A stretch of DNA of 64,000 nt from Certhia americana (GCA_018697195.1 CM031857.1:53959982-54023981), one strand, 5' to 3'. Shown: positions 1 through 12,829, numbered from the stretch's first letter. Program-made: numbers and translations. The notes: generated by a model not told the origin, from the sequence alone.

Positions 1-1247
1 TTTTAATCAACTAAAACCAAATAGGAAATGTGGTAAAATTCCAATCTACATTTAGCTCTAAACTTCTTTCAGTTCTTTAAAAATGAATTCTAATAGGAAT
101 CAAGACTTTTTACAACAACCTGAAGATACATGGACTTTTATTGATTATTTATAAATAATTTTATTTCTGCCTGCTTGGGAACTCAGCTACAAGGGATGAA
201 TAGAATCAACTTATCAGCGAACTTCCAAGAGATGAAAGATAAAATCAGAGTAGTAGTTTGCCTGCCCTAACAGCCTTTTCTTTTGCTAGAGGACAATTTT
301 TTTAATATTGTTCAGATAATTTGTCCAACATCTGCTGACACTGTGGGCTTTTTGGATCTATTTAATGCGTTATAGACCCTTCTCAGTGTACACCACTGGA
401 TGCACACTAAGTCAGAGCTAGACTGGTCATGACAACAAAATGTCTTGAGAGAGACTTATACCATGAGGAGTGGCATTCAACTGCTCTAACTTCCACATCT
501 GACCTGCTAAGCCCTAGACTTGTTCTACAGGTGAAGGAAAGAAAGAGGCACCATCTAAAAGGCCACACATCTCATTATTATTCATATGTCAGAAATAGCC
601 AAGAGAAATCATCTTTTTAATCTGCTTTAAAGGATGTCCAGGTTATCTAGCTCACATTTAATTTCCAGGCATCTAAATTGGGAATCACACAGCATTGAAA
701 AAATGAGAGCCCCATTTTAAGATAAGTGGTGGAAACACTTATATGATAACTTAGTCCCAATGGAAAGCTGACATTTTTTCCATGCTGTTCACTGTACTTT
801 TTCAACTGACCTGTTTTTCTCCTTATCTGCAGGGATCTTCTCAGACATGAACTATGCACATGTATAAATTATATAATATCATATATATATTGCTGCCAAG
901 AGAAAATATCCACTAACACAGGAATCAGTACAGGCCCTACACAAGGAGATATTTGGGTCATGATTGCATTTTATATTCAGACGGCATCTAGTACATTAGG
1001 ATTCTGAACTCAGCAAGGAACGGTGCTTGCTATTGTCAGGTGCATAGTTAATACATAACTGAACAGGCACAGACACAGCATGAGAAGTCTCCCACCTCAG
1101 AAATACTGAGAGACATCTCCTCTTATCTCCTTGCTTGATCACAGTGACTGAAACCTAACAAATTATTTTACTGAATTAGTGATTATGGTTCCAATTCCAA
1201 AACTTGCATGAAAAGAAATAAAATAAGAAGCAAGTGAAGTGACATAC
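1..1247 (-). other. FNDC3A: FNDC3A intron 4, 5' part (cut by window edge)
   Basis: AT-rich intronic sequence downstream of the donor GTATGT at 1247. No exon or repeat could be recognised; the following coding exon is outside the window. Confidence 0.75.
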
Positions 1248-1324
1248 CTGTGGGGCATATCCAGGAGGCACATAAATAGTAGGCACTGAACCATTTGGGG
1301 ACATCATTGGAACCTGAGCAGGAC
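1248..1324 (-). CDS. FNDC3A: FNDC3A coding exon, first exon shared by long and short isoforms
   Basis: FNDC3A is a membrane-anchored protein with an N-terminal proline-rich region followed by fibronectin type-III repeats; in mammals it is tied to Golgi/vesicle membranes and to spermatid-Sertoli adhesion. On the minus strand this 77-nt exon reads P-A-Q-V-P-M-M-S-P-N-G-S-V-P-T and then IYVPPGYAPQ, which I recognise as the conserved FNDC3 N-terminal block; the paralogue FNDC3B has PAEVPMMSPNGS here. The acceptor is ATTTAG before base 1324 and the donor is CAG|GTATGT after base 1248. It starts in phase 1 (two bases complete a Gly codon) and ends on a codon boundary. The human protein as I remember it has VPPIY where this one has VPTIY. 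The next exon (expected to begin VIEDNG) lies beyond base 1. Identity is firm because the neighbouring exons match FNDC3A and not FNDC3B. Confidence 0.95.
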
Positions 1325-1999
1325 CTAAATGGGTTACAGAAATATTCAGTACAACACCATTTAATAATTTGAGAAAGCTGAAAGACCATACTGAACTGCA
1401 AAGTCTCTGTGAAAAATATACAAGATAACATGGATAAACAAAGGCAATGAACTGTACAGATAAAATTAAAGCAAAGGGCACTCTTTGAAATCCCCAAAAC
1501 AACTGAATAAAATCAGAAACAAGCTAAAAAAATTCCCCAGCAGATATTTTTCCCATCTCTGTCATTAAGCCCACAGAAGAGCTCATGTCAAAACTCAACA
1601 GATGACAAATCAAAAGAAATGCCCCAAGATGAAAAGACAATAGAAGAGACTATAAACCAGAAACAAACAAAAAAATTGAAACAAACTGCTAAAACCAGAT
1701 AGTATTCAGTTAAGTTACAAAGAAAATCACTAACAAAATGGCTGGTTTTTTTACTATGTTCTTATGAACTGAAGTAGTCCCAGTACCACAGCAGTGGGAG
1801 GTGGCAAACGAGAAATGAACTTAAAGTCCCAGGGAAAAGCCAGTGTATTACCAACTAGTAAATCTGCTCCAGCTAATGGGAAAAGTCATGGTGATCCTTG
1901 TACTATGCAAACCATAAAGAAAAGAGTTTACACACACTTAGATAAACACAATGGGAATGTGTTAAGGTGGCATTTTTAGATAAAGTATTGCCAAGAAAA

Positions 2000-2345
2000 T
2001 CAGGTACCTTCAAAGAGCACAGGGATGCTGTCTCATACTTTTTCAAAAAGTTTTTTGGATTTTCAAAAAGTTTTTGACAATGTCTCTCAAAGACTCTTAA
2101 AGAAGTAATGCTGCCTTTGGTTAAAAAATGAAAAGGTCGTTCCATTAATAACTGATTGGAGAGCAGGAAACTAAGAGAAGTAAATAAGCAGCTTTTGAAA
2201 TTCTTCGAGTGACCAAAAAAAGAGTCCCCACCGTCTCAGAGAGCTGTAAAGGATCTCACAGTACTCACAGATCAGATGACAAAAACTCAGAAGGAATAAT
2301 GCTGCTAAGTGCAAAATGATGAGCCTGGATAAAACCAGAAGTGTT
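2000..2345 (+). mobile_element. CR1 LINE fragment, reverse-transcriptase region
   Basis: The plus strand contains TTTTCAAAAAGTTTTTGACA followed by ATGTCTCTCAAAGACTCTTAAAG, the decayed CR1 reverse-transcriptase block corresponding to DFxKAFDxVxHxxLL. Further along, GAAGTAAATAAGCAGCTTTT, GAGTCCCC, GAGCTGTAAAGGATCTCACA and TAAGTGCAAAATGATG follow the usual CR1 order, with an internal deletion near 2240. It is old, with stop codons in all frames, and sits in FNDC3A intron 3 in antisense orientation. Confidence 0.65.
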
Positions 2346-5300
2346 TCTTTAGAGTGATAAGCCATAAATCAGATGCAAAAAAACATACAACGCAGCTACT
2401 ACATGGATTTCTAAAGAAATACCAGCCAAGTGTTGCTTAGTGGCATTCGCAGAAAGAAAGAATATTAAAAAATCATTACTAACAGAACAGGGAACAAGCA
2501 GAAAACATCATTACGCCGTGGTATAAATTCATGCTGTACCTCAAATCCTTGAGTAATGTGTTTGACTACACCTTTCAAAAAGAACACACGGGACTAGAAG
2601 AGGACAAAAAAAGAAGAGAAGTATTTACAGTGGCTTTCCACCTGTTTATCAGGAAAGATTCAAGAGACCAGGATTCTTCCACCAGAAGATGGTTAAAAGG
2701 GCTGGCAGCAGAGAAACAGTAAAAGACCTATTTAAAGACACCTAAAAATGGAAAGATATATAATTTATAGTTTCTTATTTGCAAGAACCAGAGATAGTAA
2801 GCTAATTCACCAGGTAAGTTGTAAAACAGATAAGGGAATTTCTCATAAAATACAGAGCTAAATTGTGTAACTCCTTGCTTTAAGAACAGTGTAGAAACTA
2901 AAGATTAGGTTCAGTTTGGGAGAAGTAATCCATTAGGAGTTGTAAAAAATATAAGTACTACTTTTGTATCATGAACAAGGAAGTTTGTTCTGTGTGCCTG
3001 CCCTATCTTTATGCTGTCCCCAGTGTTTGATACTGGTCTCAACCAGAGCCAGCACATAGACAGCACTGGCTCAAGAGGGACATCCTTACATTACTGTGTT
3101 TTAAATACACAAGGGAACAAACACTGAACTTTAATAATGAAAGAAGTACTGAAACACAATATAATTTTACCATGTTTTGTGACAAGACAGAAGGTTGGGA
3201 TTCAGACAAGCTACCAAAACTACCAATCCAACTCAATGCAGTTTCAGAAAGGGCATTTGTAGCTCCACCTTAATGTTTTTTTAAAACTCTGTTAGGATCT
3301 GCAGATGGAAAGTACTAAGTAAATGCAAGTAAGTACAGTAAATAAGATTAGCATACCTCATTCTGATATGTATGGTCTTGACAGAAAAATAAAGGTACCT
3401 TTGTCTGAAAGCCAAGAACAGGGAAAAGGAAAGAAAAGCACTCCTTAGAAAAGCAGCAATCCAACTTGATTGCACATATTATAGGAACTTCTTTAGAATA
3501 AGGCACAGAAGTTTGCAAACATGTTACCTAAGAAGAATCACAGCTTTATTATCAATAACATGCTAACTCACAACAGGGGGAGGGGGTGAAGAGACTTTTA
3601 AGACCAAGGTTTTTAATGAATTTTTCTCTGAACTGTACAACAGCGAAGAATATAAAGATGAAGCTATTAATTGAGAACTGAACATTCTTCCAGTGTTTTT
3701 GCTCATCTGAAACTCAAAAATGTTTCAGCAAAAGTTTCCCTTGAGTATGAAGTGCTAAAAAGAAATGAAAGCGAAGCAAAAATCAGCAACACAAACTTCA
3801 AATAGTGCATCACCTTACTACAATAAATTCAAAAAGGTCAAAAATAATGGAAGCACATTTATTGTAAGTTACTACTGAAATAATGGTTTAAATGCTTACA
3901 AAAGAAGGTGGATTTGATACCACTTGTGTCTTGCATTGCTGCAGTTTTTCTATAATGAGTACAAAACACTGACACTTCCATCTAACTCACAATTTTAAAC
4001 TACGTAAGTTTAAAGTAAATGGAAAATTAAAACCACATTTACTTGAACTTCTTACAGAACACAATGTCCTTGGGGGATGACGAAACTCACATAAGCAGTT
4101 TTTTTGAGAACTGGTGATTATCTGTGTTTGGCTTTTTTGTTTTGTTTTGCTTTAAGCATCTAGAGAATATTGTTTAACAACCTTTTTAAGGCTTACTTAT
4201 TCAGCGCTTTAATCTCTCTAACAAACACAGAGCAGTTATCTCCCATCCAGTACAAAGGTTGATCCACAAAGCCGTTTTCAGTATGCCATAATCTAGCAGT
4301 CACAAAAATAGAGACATAAACTAAATATATGAACCTGAAAAAGTGTTGCAGTGTTAGAACAGAGTCAAATCAGTAGTTTCAAAATTCTCATCCCATCTTT
4401 TGCGCTTTAAAATACCAGAATTAATGAAAATATATTTGAACATTCAAGAACTCTACTTTACTTCTGACTATATTTCCAAGTGGCTGTGAAATGAAATTTC
4501 TAGACAGACATCCAAGAAAATGATAAGCATGGGACAAAAAGTTGGCAGACTTCACAGGTATTTTTAATGAACATTGTGCTTTATAGCAAGATTACTGATT
4601 TGTTTATAGGAAACAAACTGGAAAATTTTATCTGAAGATAAAATGCTAATATGCTATAAAACCCAGTATTTTTTCTTTGCTAATGTGAAGATCTCAGCTC
4701 TCCTGTAGTGTAATACACTGTAAGAAGAATTTTCACATTTTTAGGTATTTGCTGGACTGCTGCATGACAAGTGTGTTTTACCATGAGAGAAATTATAAAG
4801 TATCAACAAACAACAGCATCATGAATTCATGTTAAACATCTAATTTTTCATATTGCACATAAATATAATTGATTTCATTCAAATCACTGTATAATGAATG
4901 TTGATGACTGTTGGTAAGGGGAGGTCTCAAATATTTGATACATTTTCAGATATACAAGTTCTCTAACACAGTAAGTGGAAAAGAAACATTGTGTGAGTGG
5001 AAACAAACACATGAACTGTGTGACTTTATTACTGAAAAATGTCTCATCAAACTCACTACGGGTTGATTTAATGGAACTGAACCCAAGAAGCAGATGTTTC
5101 ACCACACTCTCAATTTATTATCGCCCTAAAATCCCACCAACGGGAGGAAATACCTCCTTCCCCCAGCAATCGCTGGCGAACTTCTTCAACGTGTCTATTT
5201 GAGCAGACTATAAAAACCTCATTATGCTCATTACAGCCACCATAAACATGCAGCAAAATTACCAGCGCTGCATCATCGCTAGGATCGTGACAAGCTGATC

Positions 5301-5787
5301 TAAACATAGTAACACCTGAAAACCTGAGGAGACCGCCACCGCTCGCCTAGCAGATACACCATTTCTTTTTATTTCAACCACGAAGCATCGTTCATTATAA
5401 GCGGCTCATAAACGCCCCGGCAAAGGTGCGCACAGCGGATTCCCAGCGCCGGGGCAGGGAATGCTCTTCCGGGGCACCCAGCGCTCGGCCCTGCGCTTCG
5501 GCACCCGGGCTCCTACGGCCTCCCACAGCTTGGTGTCCTGCTCCCCTCACGGCTCAGGGGCCCCCCTGGCCCCCGGCACCGCCGCCACCCCCTCCGAGAG
5601 CGCACCACCGACAGACAGGCCTGGCAGCGCTCCCATTCCTGCCCCACAGATTTTTTTATTCTTTTTTTTTTTTTTCTCCGGCCATTGCAGCTCTCCCCCA
5701 TCCCCACTGCCAGCACAACCGCGAGGCCGCCGCCCTCAGGTGTCGTGTTTCAGCGCGGCGGCCCGAACCGGCGGCGGGAGATCTTAC

Positions 5788-5794
5788 CGCTCAT
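5788..5794 (-). CDS. FNDC3A: FNDC3A alternative first coding exon (MSG start, short isoform)
   Basis: In the CpG island at 5.4-6.2 kb the minus strand reads ATG AGC G followed by the strong donor GTAAGA. The coding part is 7 nt. Spliced to the acceptor at 1324 (which begins GT CCT GCT CAG) it gives M-S-G-P-A-Q-V-P-M-M-S-P-N-G, in the same phase as the long-form exon at 25676-25751. This start replaces 59 long-form residues with 3, which fits the two human isoform lengths as I remember them (1198 and 1142). The 5'UTR must lie at higher coordinates, toward the GC-box cluster; its start cannot be seen. The start context is weak (C at -3, A at +4), so the downstream Met-Met in the next exon could also be used. 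The splice match is seen in sequence; use in this species is inferred. Confidence 0.72.
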
Positions 5795-5841
5795 TCGGCC
5801 GGCCGAGCCGGGCCGGGGGCTGCTGCCGGCGCGGCGGGCAG

Positions 5842-5910
5842 CGGGGCGGGCGGGGCGGGGCGGGGCGGGCTGGGGCGGGCGGAGGGCGGGGCGGGGGCGG
5901 GGCGGGGCGG
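5842..5910 (+). repeat. GC-box array / G-run cluster
   Basis: The plus strand is almost uninterrupted GGGGCGG and GGGCGG units for about 70 bases, ending GGGGCGGTC. This gives many overlapping Sp1/KLF-type sites and a strong potential for G-quadruplex on the plus strand, which is the template strand for FNDC3A. It lies 50-115 bases upstream of the alternative ATG, so it probably forms the core or start region of the internal promoter. Confidence 0.8.
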
Positions 5911-5982
5911 TCCCTCAGGTGCGCCTCCCTCAGGTGCGCCTCCTCAGGTGCGCCTTCCCTCGTGCGCCTCCCTCAGGTGGGC
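5911..5982 (+). repeat. Five-copy 14-15 bp minisatellite carrying E-boxes
   Basis: The unit TCCCTCAGGTGCGCC occurs at 5911-5925 and 5926-5940. Degenerate 14-bp copies follow at 5941-5954 and 5955-5968, and a partial copy at 5969-5982. Four of the five units contain CAGGTG (CACCTG on the gene strand), the E-box bound by ZEB, SNAI and class-I bHLH factors. The array abuts the GC-box run. Confidence 0.85.
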
Positions 5983-6034
5983 GGCCGGCCCGCTCCGCTC
6001 CGCTCCGTCCCCCCCGCGGCCTCTCCGCGGCCCT

Positions 6035-6108
6035 GCGCCCCGCCCTGCCCGCGCCGGCCGCTTCAAGGGCAGCGCCCCGCCCTGCCCGCGCCGCCGCTTC
6101 AAGGGGCA
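6035..6108 (+). repeat. 37-bp tandem duplication in the CpG island
   Basis: Two adjacent copies (6035-6071 and 6072-6108) share the order GCGCCCCGCCCTGCCCGCGC, then CCGCTTCAAG, then GGCA, with only a one-base indel or substitution between them. The near identity suggests a recent duplication within the internal promoter. Confidence 0.8.
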
Positions 6109-8800
6109 GCGCCTCCGCGCAGAGCCACCTCCTCTGCCATCCCGCGGGGCTCCCCGGGCCGCTCGGTACTGTCATCTACCGACTGCCATTGCCTGAGGTG
6201 ATCCGAGCCATTTAGCTGAAAGCTTTTACGTTAATTAGCATAATTAAGTGTTAAAGAATTACTTAGGCCCAGTTCTTCCAGAGGATTTTCCTTAAGCTGA
6301 CCTGCTAATCAGTTTACACCTAAGAAAGGGGATGCACAAACAGATCTGGTTGCAAACAAACGCTTTCCGGCCCAGCGTTTGGAGAGCTGCAATGACTTTG
6401 ATACTAATCTATGTGGATACTGCGGCTCATGAACACTGCTATACTTAGCATTAGTCTAATGTGAACGGTGATGAATCACTGCTATCCCCAGGAGGAAATA
6501 GCATTCAGGATTTACTGCAGCACATTAGGTTAACTATGGCTCTATAACCGAACACCCACACTTTGACATCACACAGGCGATGATATGCATCACTGACGCA
6601 AGCACTGACAGGATCAAACACAAAGGCCACAGCAGCTGAAACAATAGAGCGCCAGCTGACGTAGCAGCACACCCCTCTAACACTGATGGGCTGCAGTAAA
6701 TCAATAGTCCCAGATGCTACAAACAGTTGCACCACTCTGTCTTTTACATAAGGGCTAAGACTCCGAAGTTTTATTTTGGGTTCCCAACAGCTACAACTAA
6801 TTAAAAAATCCAGTAACAACAACCACCACCAATTGGTCTACATTTGTCTTGTAAGCCGTACCTGGAAAATACTTCCAAATTAATACTTTCAATTAACCTC
6901 AACAACTTTACACATAAGATGTAACATATTAAAAGCAAGTAATAAGAAAAAAAGCAAGCACAGAACTTACCGTTTGGCCTAAGCTGGAGAAGAAGCACAA
7001 GAAGGAACTGGGATCACTGAGAGGACACAGGTGATCAGAAGACTTCAGCTGGCAGTACTGTCAATTTAACGTATCCCTTATGCTCTAAATTCATCCTGAC
7101 AAAACAATCCTTTCCCTTCCCCCATCCATCTGTCTACTTTTGCAATCAAGGCTGGGGAACAGCAGCTGACAAAGCCGCAACATCAATTGAAATGTATTAA
7201 CTGACTAGCAAAAAAAAAAAAAAGGAAACCTATCAGTAGACAGCAGGCTGGCAAACCAAAGGAAAAACTGAAGGTAAAACATTATCATAGTTCTTTTCAA
7301 AAGTGGGGGGAGGGTGAGAAGCATCAGTTTCTTTTACACAGACTTTGGAATAATGGATAAAAGAGCAGAAAGCTCTGAAGTCTAACTAGAGTATTTCTAA
7401 AGATTACATCCTAATGAGATCCTGATCTTTCCCATGAAACCACACGTACTTATTCACAAGTAAATCCCTTCTCAGGCGAAGTGCAGAGATGACAGGTTCC
7501 TATAGCACTTTATCACTAATGCAGGTATCAGTTTTCTTTTATAATGGCCTGATATACTTTCAAAGGAAAAAGGTGACAATGGTTTCTATGTTCAAATGTT
7601 AAATGTACTTTTATTTCACCTCTTTCTAAACAATGACCATGGTGCAATTTTGTAATTAAAAAAAGATTGCAAGTCCGTGCCTTTGACTGGCACAAACTTC
7701 ATAAGACAAAGGTACACTTGGGAATTTGCAGAAGAATTGTAGTCATTTGAGATACTACAATAATAATACTTTTTATACCTACTTTCTAAAGCAACTGTGT
7801 GCCACAGTGACAAATTCTACTTCACTAAAAAAAGTAACAGTGATTCAAAGATGTTAATGTGGAAATACAACACACACTTTGTACTGTGCAGCCCAGACTG
7901 TTAAATTTCTCTGTTTAGTTTGCCAGCTTAGGGCAATGATTTAGTAACTACGTGGAAGAGTTACATCAAAAAGTTGTTCGCTCCTTCTCAGAGTTCCAAT
8001 TTAAATATTGGGTGAACCATAAATTGCTGCATTTCAAAGGGAGTCAAATGTGATATACCACACAGAGAGGCTTTAATAAAAATGTTATTATTCTTAGCAG
8101 GAAAAATAATCTGCACTCATTCTAATCTAACTGCACTGCATATTTACTTAGCTTTTTCTTCAAGGACAGCTTAATTTCCTAGCACTGGTGCTAAGCAGTA
8201 CAGATCTGTAACTTTTTCAAACTAAAATTTAATATTTGTGCATGGTGCTTAATCATGTTGCGCTTGATTCACAACATTCAGAATAATCTACAGTTTAATC
8301 ATCTAACAGTTGTTACCACTAGAATTGGTGTTTTTCTAATCAGGTGGGTTTTGTTTTTTCTCCCCATATAGCACTGCAGACAAGGAAGTTAAAAAGCGAA
8401 GCACTGCTACTGACAGCTGCTTGTGGCTAAGAGTGAAAAGCATGAGTCTCAACAGTTGGCAGTTCTTGGTGTATAGAAAGTGTCTTCTACAAAAGACTGT
8501 GTTGATCCAGAGAAGGCAGATCTTGCAAAGAGCAAGCATTAACTTCATTTTCCTCCCCCTGCCTGCCTGGTAGTGCTAAGAATAATATTACATAGTATAA
8601 TGACTTTTTAAAGCCTTTTCATCATCCTGGTATTCAACTTACTACACCAATGAGTTATTTTTTTTTACTTACCTGGCTACATTGGCTTGAAACTAGAATG
8701 CAGATATATCTGTCACATTCTGCTGTCTCAGCTGGCATTCAGAGAAGCCTCCTTTCCTTTGTGTAAATTCCTTAACATTACCCCTTCCCAAATTATTATG

Positions 8801-8825
8801 CACACACATACACACGTATCTATGC

Positions 8826-8866
<41 letters not shown>

Positions 8867-8873
8867 TATATAA
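8801..8873 (+). repeat. CA/TA dinucleotide microsatellite
   Basis: A CACACATACACAC tract leads into about 14 TA units, then a second CA run, then TATATA. The compound array is probably length-polymorphic. Confidence 0.95.
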
Positions 8874-11800
8874 TAAACATGACTTGAATATGACTTATTG
8901 AATACTAATTATACAAATCTAATGTATTGATTAAGAAAATCAATAGCCTTCATATAAATGCTGGAACAATTTTACCAGATTCTAAGGTAAAGAATTTTAA
9001 AATTATGTACAAGAGAGAAGAGTCCATGGATATATATAAAAAACCCCTGTTTGAGCAAACTGGGATTAATACATCATATATAGTGTCCAAAAAAACAGTA
9101 AAAAGTAATATCAGAAAAGGCTGCCAAGAAGAAATTCACTACCCAACTCAAATTTTTATTTCTATCCAAGGCAGACATCTCTAAAGACATACTACTCTGA
9201 GTCTCTGGAATCTACTAATAACAAGTACTTTCATTTGAAAACCTTTGAGTTGTCTAGGTTTCAATCTAATTATATAAATGAATACAGTGTAGATTCATAT
9301 TGCCAATTTGAAATAAAACCACAGCAGAACCAAAGTTATTATTATTATAAACACCTAAAAACCTCCTAGTATGTGAAATAAATACAAAACACATCTTTCT
9401 TTAAAGGGACCAGTCTGGGAGTGATCATTCCTAACTAGAAGATATAAAACTAAGTTAGTAGGATATGGGATATTTCAGCTTTCCAGAAATCCCATAATCC
9501 AGGATTCTACATGATTTAGCAGAAGAGGGAAAAATAGATAAATATAGAAAGACATTGGCTCCACCACCAGAGTTCTAGGGTGCAAAACCAGGGTTAAATC
9601 TTTTTTCTCAGTGTAAGGTAAATAATGTCAACTGCTGATTTTTAAAAACCCTCCTAACCCAACAGCTCTGTCTCACTGAAATTTTACTCTCTTAGACGTA
9701 GTGTTAGGTGAGTCTGCTGTTCTGATCAGATAAAAAGATTATTTGCAACAATACTAAGCAATGGAAAGAGTTTGGTCCTACAGGCCTACCTCTCTTCACA
9801 CTCACTGCATACAATTATTTTTGTGTCTTCATGTGAGGCGTTCACTTGAGTCCACCAACAAAGTTTCTGGCAACACTGCAGTTCCACAAACAAATGTTCA
9901 GATGTAAGTTCCCTAACCAAGAAATAGATTTTGAAGTAATACTTTATTACACAGGTTTGTTTCAAATTGTGAGCGGAGAAAACAATCCCTGAGGCTGACA
10001 ATTCAAAAGATGACATTTGTGATAAGAAATCATTCTGTCATGCTACAGACTTTAGGGAACAAGACCCAGGCAAATTATACAGAATCATATGATAAAAGAG
10101 AGACTTAAGACCAAATTGAAAACATCTGATGTCATATACTTTGCACCATCTAAAGCAAACACTTGGTTTAGGCTGTGTGATTCACTGGCTGCCTCCAGCA
10201 GACAGGTCTCTGCTTCCGCACATTAACCACAGCTTGCTCCTGTTTAGGAGAGTGCTATGAACACCAAACTAAGAAGTAACCTGGGTCACTTCTGCTGGAG
10301 ATGGACTACTAGCAACTGGAATGGAACATGCTTAACTCCTTTAATCCAAGAGCTTCTAAGTGGAAAATTCAGAGACAGCCTTTAAAACAGGAAGTAGAAC
10401 ACAGGACTTCACCTAAATCATAGAGAAGTCCCCATTATATAAACAGAAAAAGGCAGTTTGCTTTCCCATGTATTTTCCTCTAGAATCTTCTTTTTGAGGT
10501 GAAGAGGCCCATCTCCGAAAGATAACAAAAGAAAAGGCCAACTCAGAATTTCCCAGAGCTTCAGTGGATAAGGGACACTACTGGAATTGGGGAGCTCCAG
10601 GTTTAAATTATGTGGTACTTGCAGAGCTCAGATTTTTTTAGGTTGTGGGCAAGTGCTTTAAACAATTTCCTGCTGATGATACTGTTTACATTTCAGAATA
10701 AACGTTAATACAGCCCAAGCAGACAAGCAGCCTTTCTTTTTGGAGAGACAGAAAGACATCATTTATATACTGTCTCTGTCATTGATGTTTGTCTCCTGAC
10801 TGTCCTCTGCAGTCTCATGTTTTGTAGCATTAGAGGCATGTAGGGAATTGCACGGTAAAAACAGGAGAAACAATGGATTCAGCATGCTTGCTAGGATTAG
10901 ATCATTATTTAGTGGGTGACCTGGGCTGCATCTGAGACTTCTGCAGCTAAATCTAAGTTACCACTAAGGTGGAATCCAAGCATCTTAAACATGACCTCTT
11001 GCAATCACAATTCTTCCCACAGACATATTTTTCCCTGTCTTTTCACTAATAAAAAGCCAATGAATGCAGCTACAATAGGGGATGCTCTGAAGAAAGTGGA
11101 AAAAAAACTGTCTGAAAAACTACTGATCTTGAACATTGTTATCATTGCAACTGACATGATGAATACTTACACATTTAGATTAAGATTTCTGGTCCTGCTA
11201 ATGACTTAAGGTCCATATACAAGAATTTTCATGTCTAAAGAGCTTTGCAGAAATTTGATCCCAAATTAATTAACCCCAAACCAGGATACACATAAAAATC
11301 CCACTGATATTGTCAGTCAGACTTAGCAACACAGAAAGGTGCCATGCTTGCTACAAACATCTGCAGTCTCTTCTGCAGTGAACTGCTTCTATTGTTACAC
11401 AAATCCTTTAACACTTATCAGCCAATTTGCACTGCAAACCTCACATTTTACTGCTGAAAGTAACGGGAAAGTGTATTTCAGGGTCTGCAATCTAACTAGT
11501 ATCTAATAAAGACTTTAAAATCTAGATGTTTCAAACTTGTTTTGGAATTTGAAGTTTAAAATTTGGTCTTTTTGGTGTTTTATGTGACTAAGATTCCTTG
11601 ATGCTCCACAATGAACTCTTTACAGATCACTTAAACAAGGCATTATTTTCTACAAATCTCAAGCAAGTTACCACATACGGGAAGTATGTAAGCTCAAATA
11701 CTAAGAGCATCTATGACAAAGGCTTCTCTTGATACAGTAATGTTAATAAACATGTATTACCAGAAAGAAAGTATCTGGAAAAGCAGTAAGCTGGGACCAG

Positions 11801-12829
11801 AAACAAAGATAAGCCTATACCACTGCAGTGTTCTCTTCAAATGCAATTTGCTTTGTAACCAAATACATTTTAGAAAGTAACACATCCACTGCTTTGTCAT
11901 CTAAAACGAACCTGGAGCCAGAAAGAACTATGTAAGGAATCCACTAACCTGTGCCAAACAAGAGGCCAGGGATGAAACAACTAACTTGGCTCAGACATAT
12001 AACGGTTGTCTTTCCAAACCAGAAGAAAGGAAAAAGGTCATATGCATATGGTGGAGCTCCTTATAGTACATTATATATAGATCAATATATCCCTCCATGA
12101 AGAGCTGAGACAAGAAAATTGCATAATAGCTGTAAAGCTATTTTCTTTTGTGCAGAAATCTTTTCATTGCTTCACTATTGTCTGTATGCAGGACATGTAA
12201 ATTTTCTGTTGTTGTACCGTGAGGGCTCAAGGCCTGAAAAACACCTCAAGAATCAAGTCTATTCACCTGCCATTACAATTTCATTCCTCTCCCCCATTAC
12301 CATACATCAGGATCCACCATAAATGAATTCTATGTAGAAGCATGAAGACCAATACCAAAGCAATTCTTTTATCCATATGTCTCTCCACTGCACTGCTCTT
12401 CTAGAGCACCACTCTCCTATGTAATTATATAAAAGTATTTCTCAGCCATTTGAGAGCCAACTGGACTCTAGAGTAGCTCTGGCATTAATTTAATTTTTTT
12501 AAAAATCCCTGTTGTTTTCTACCAAAACTCATTTTTAGCCAAGCAAATCAAGCTCTACTACTTTTTATATTTTCTCCTGAATATCCTAACAGTTCCTTTT
12601 CACAACACCTGGAGTCAGCTTCAATTCATCTTCTGCAAACATGAATTATCAAATTACAGTTGAAATCTCAGCAGAATTCTGTAAAATGCTACTAAACATC
12701 CCAAGCTATACAAACAGCAACTGTCCCGATGCATTTTATGATCACACTAAGCTTTAGGGTACATTCTACTGGAGATAATATTTATCTTGTAAGTCAAATA
12801 GATAGCTTGTCTGCTTCTTCCTTCTCCTT

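Larger units (their letters stand above)
5400..6185 (-). promoter_or_regulatory. FNDC3A: Internal CpG island, alternative (short-isoform) FNDC3A promoter
   Basis: About 0.8 kb of GC- and CpG-rich sequence sits in the middle of a 24-kb AT-rich intron. The minus strand holds a short ATG-containing exon with a strong donor (5788), and a dense run of GC boxes lies just upstream of it at 5842-5910. There is no TATA box. The long frames through the island (246 and 256 codons on the plus strand) are typical of GC-rich DNA and encode only Pro/Arg/Ala/Gly-rich sequence. Confidence 0.8.

Noticed and set aside
5110..5307. 65-codon minus-strand frame downstream of the internal promoter
   Set aside because: The sequence is complex and mildly CpG-containing, but it sits in the shore of the CpG island, after the donor at 5787, with no splice support for a coding exon.
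5426..6215. Overlapping open frames of 176-256 codons on the plus strand of the internal CpG island
   Set aside because: They are Pro/Ala/Arg/Gly-rich, run through tandem repeats and GC boxes in several frames at once, lie antisense to FNDC3A and lack splice or family support. They are typical GC-rich chance frames.
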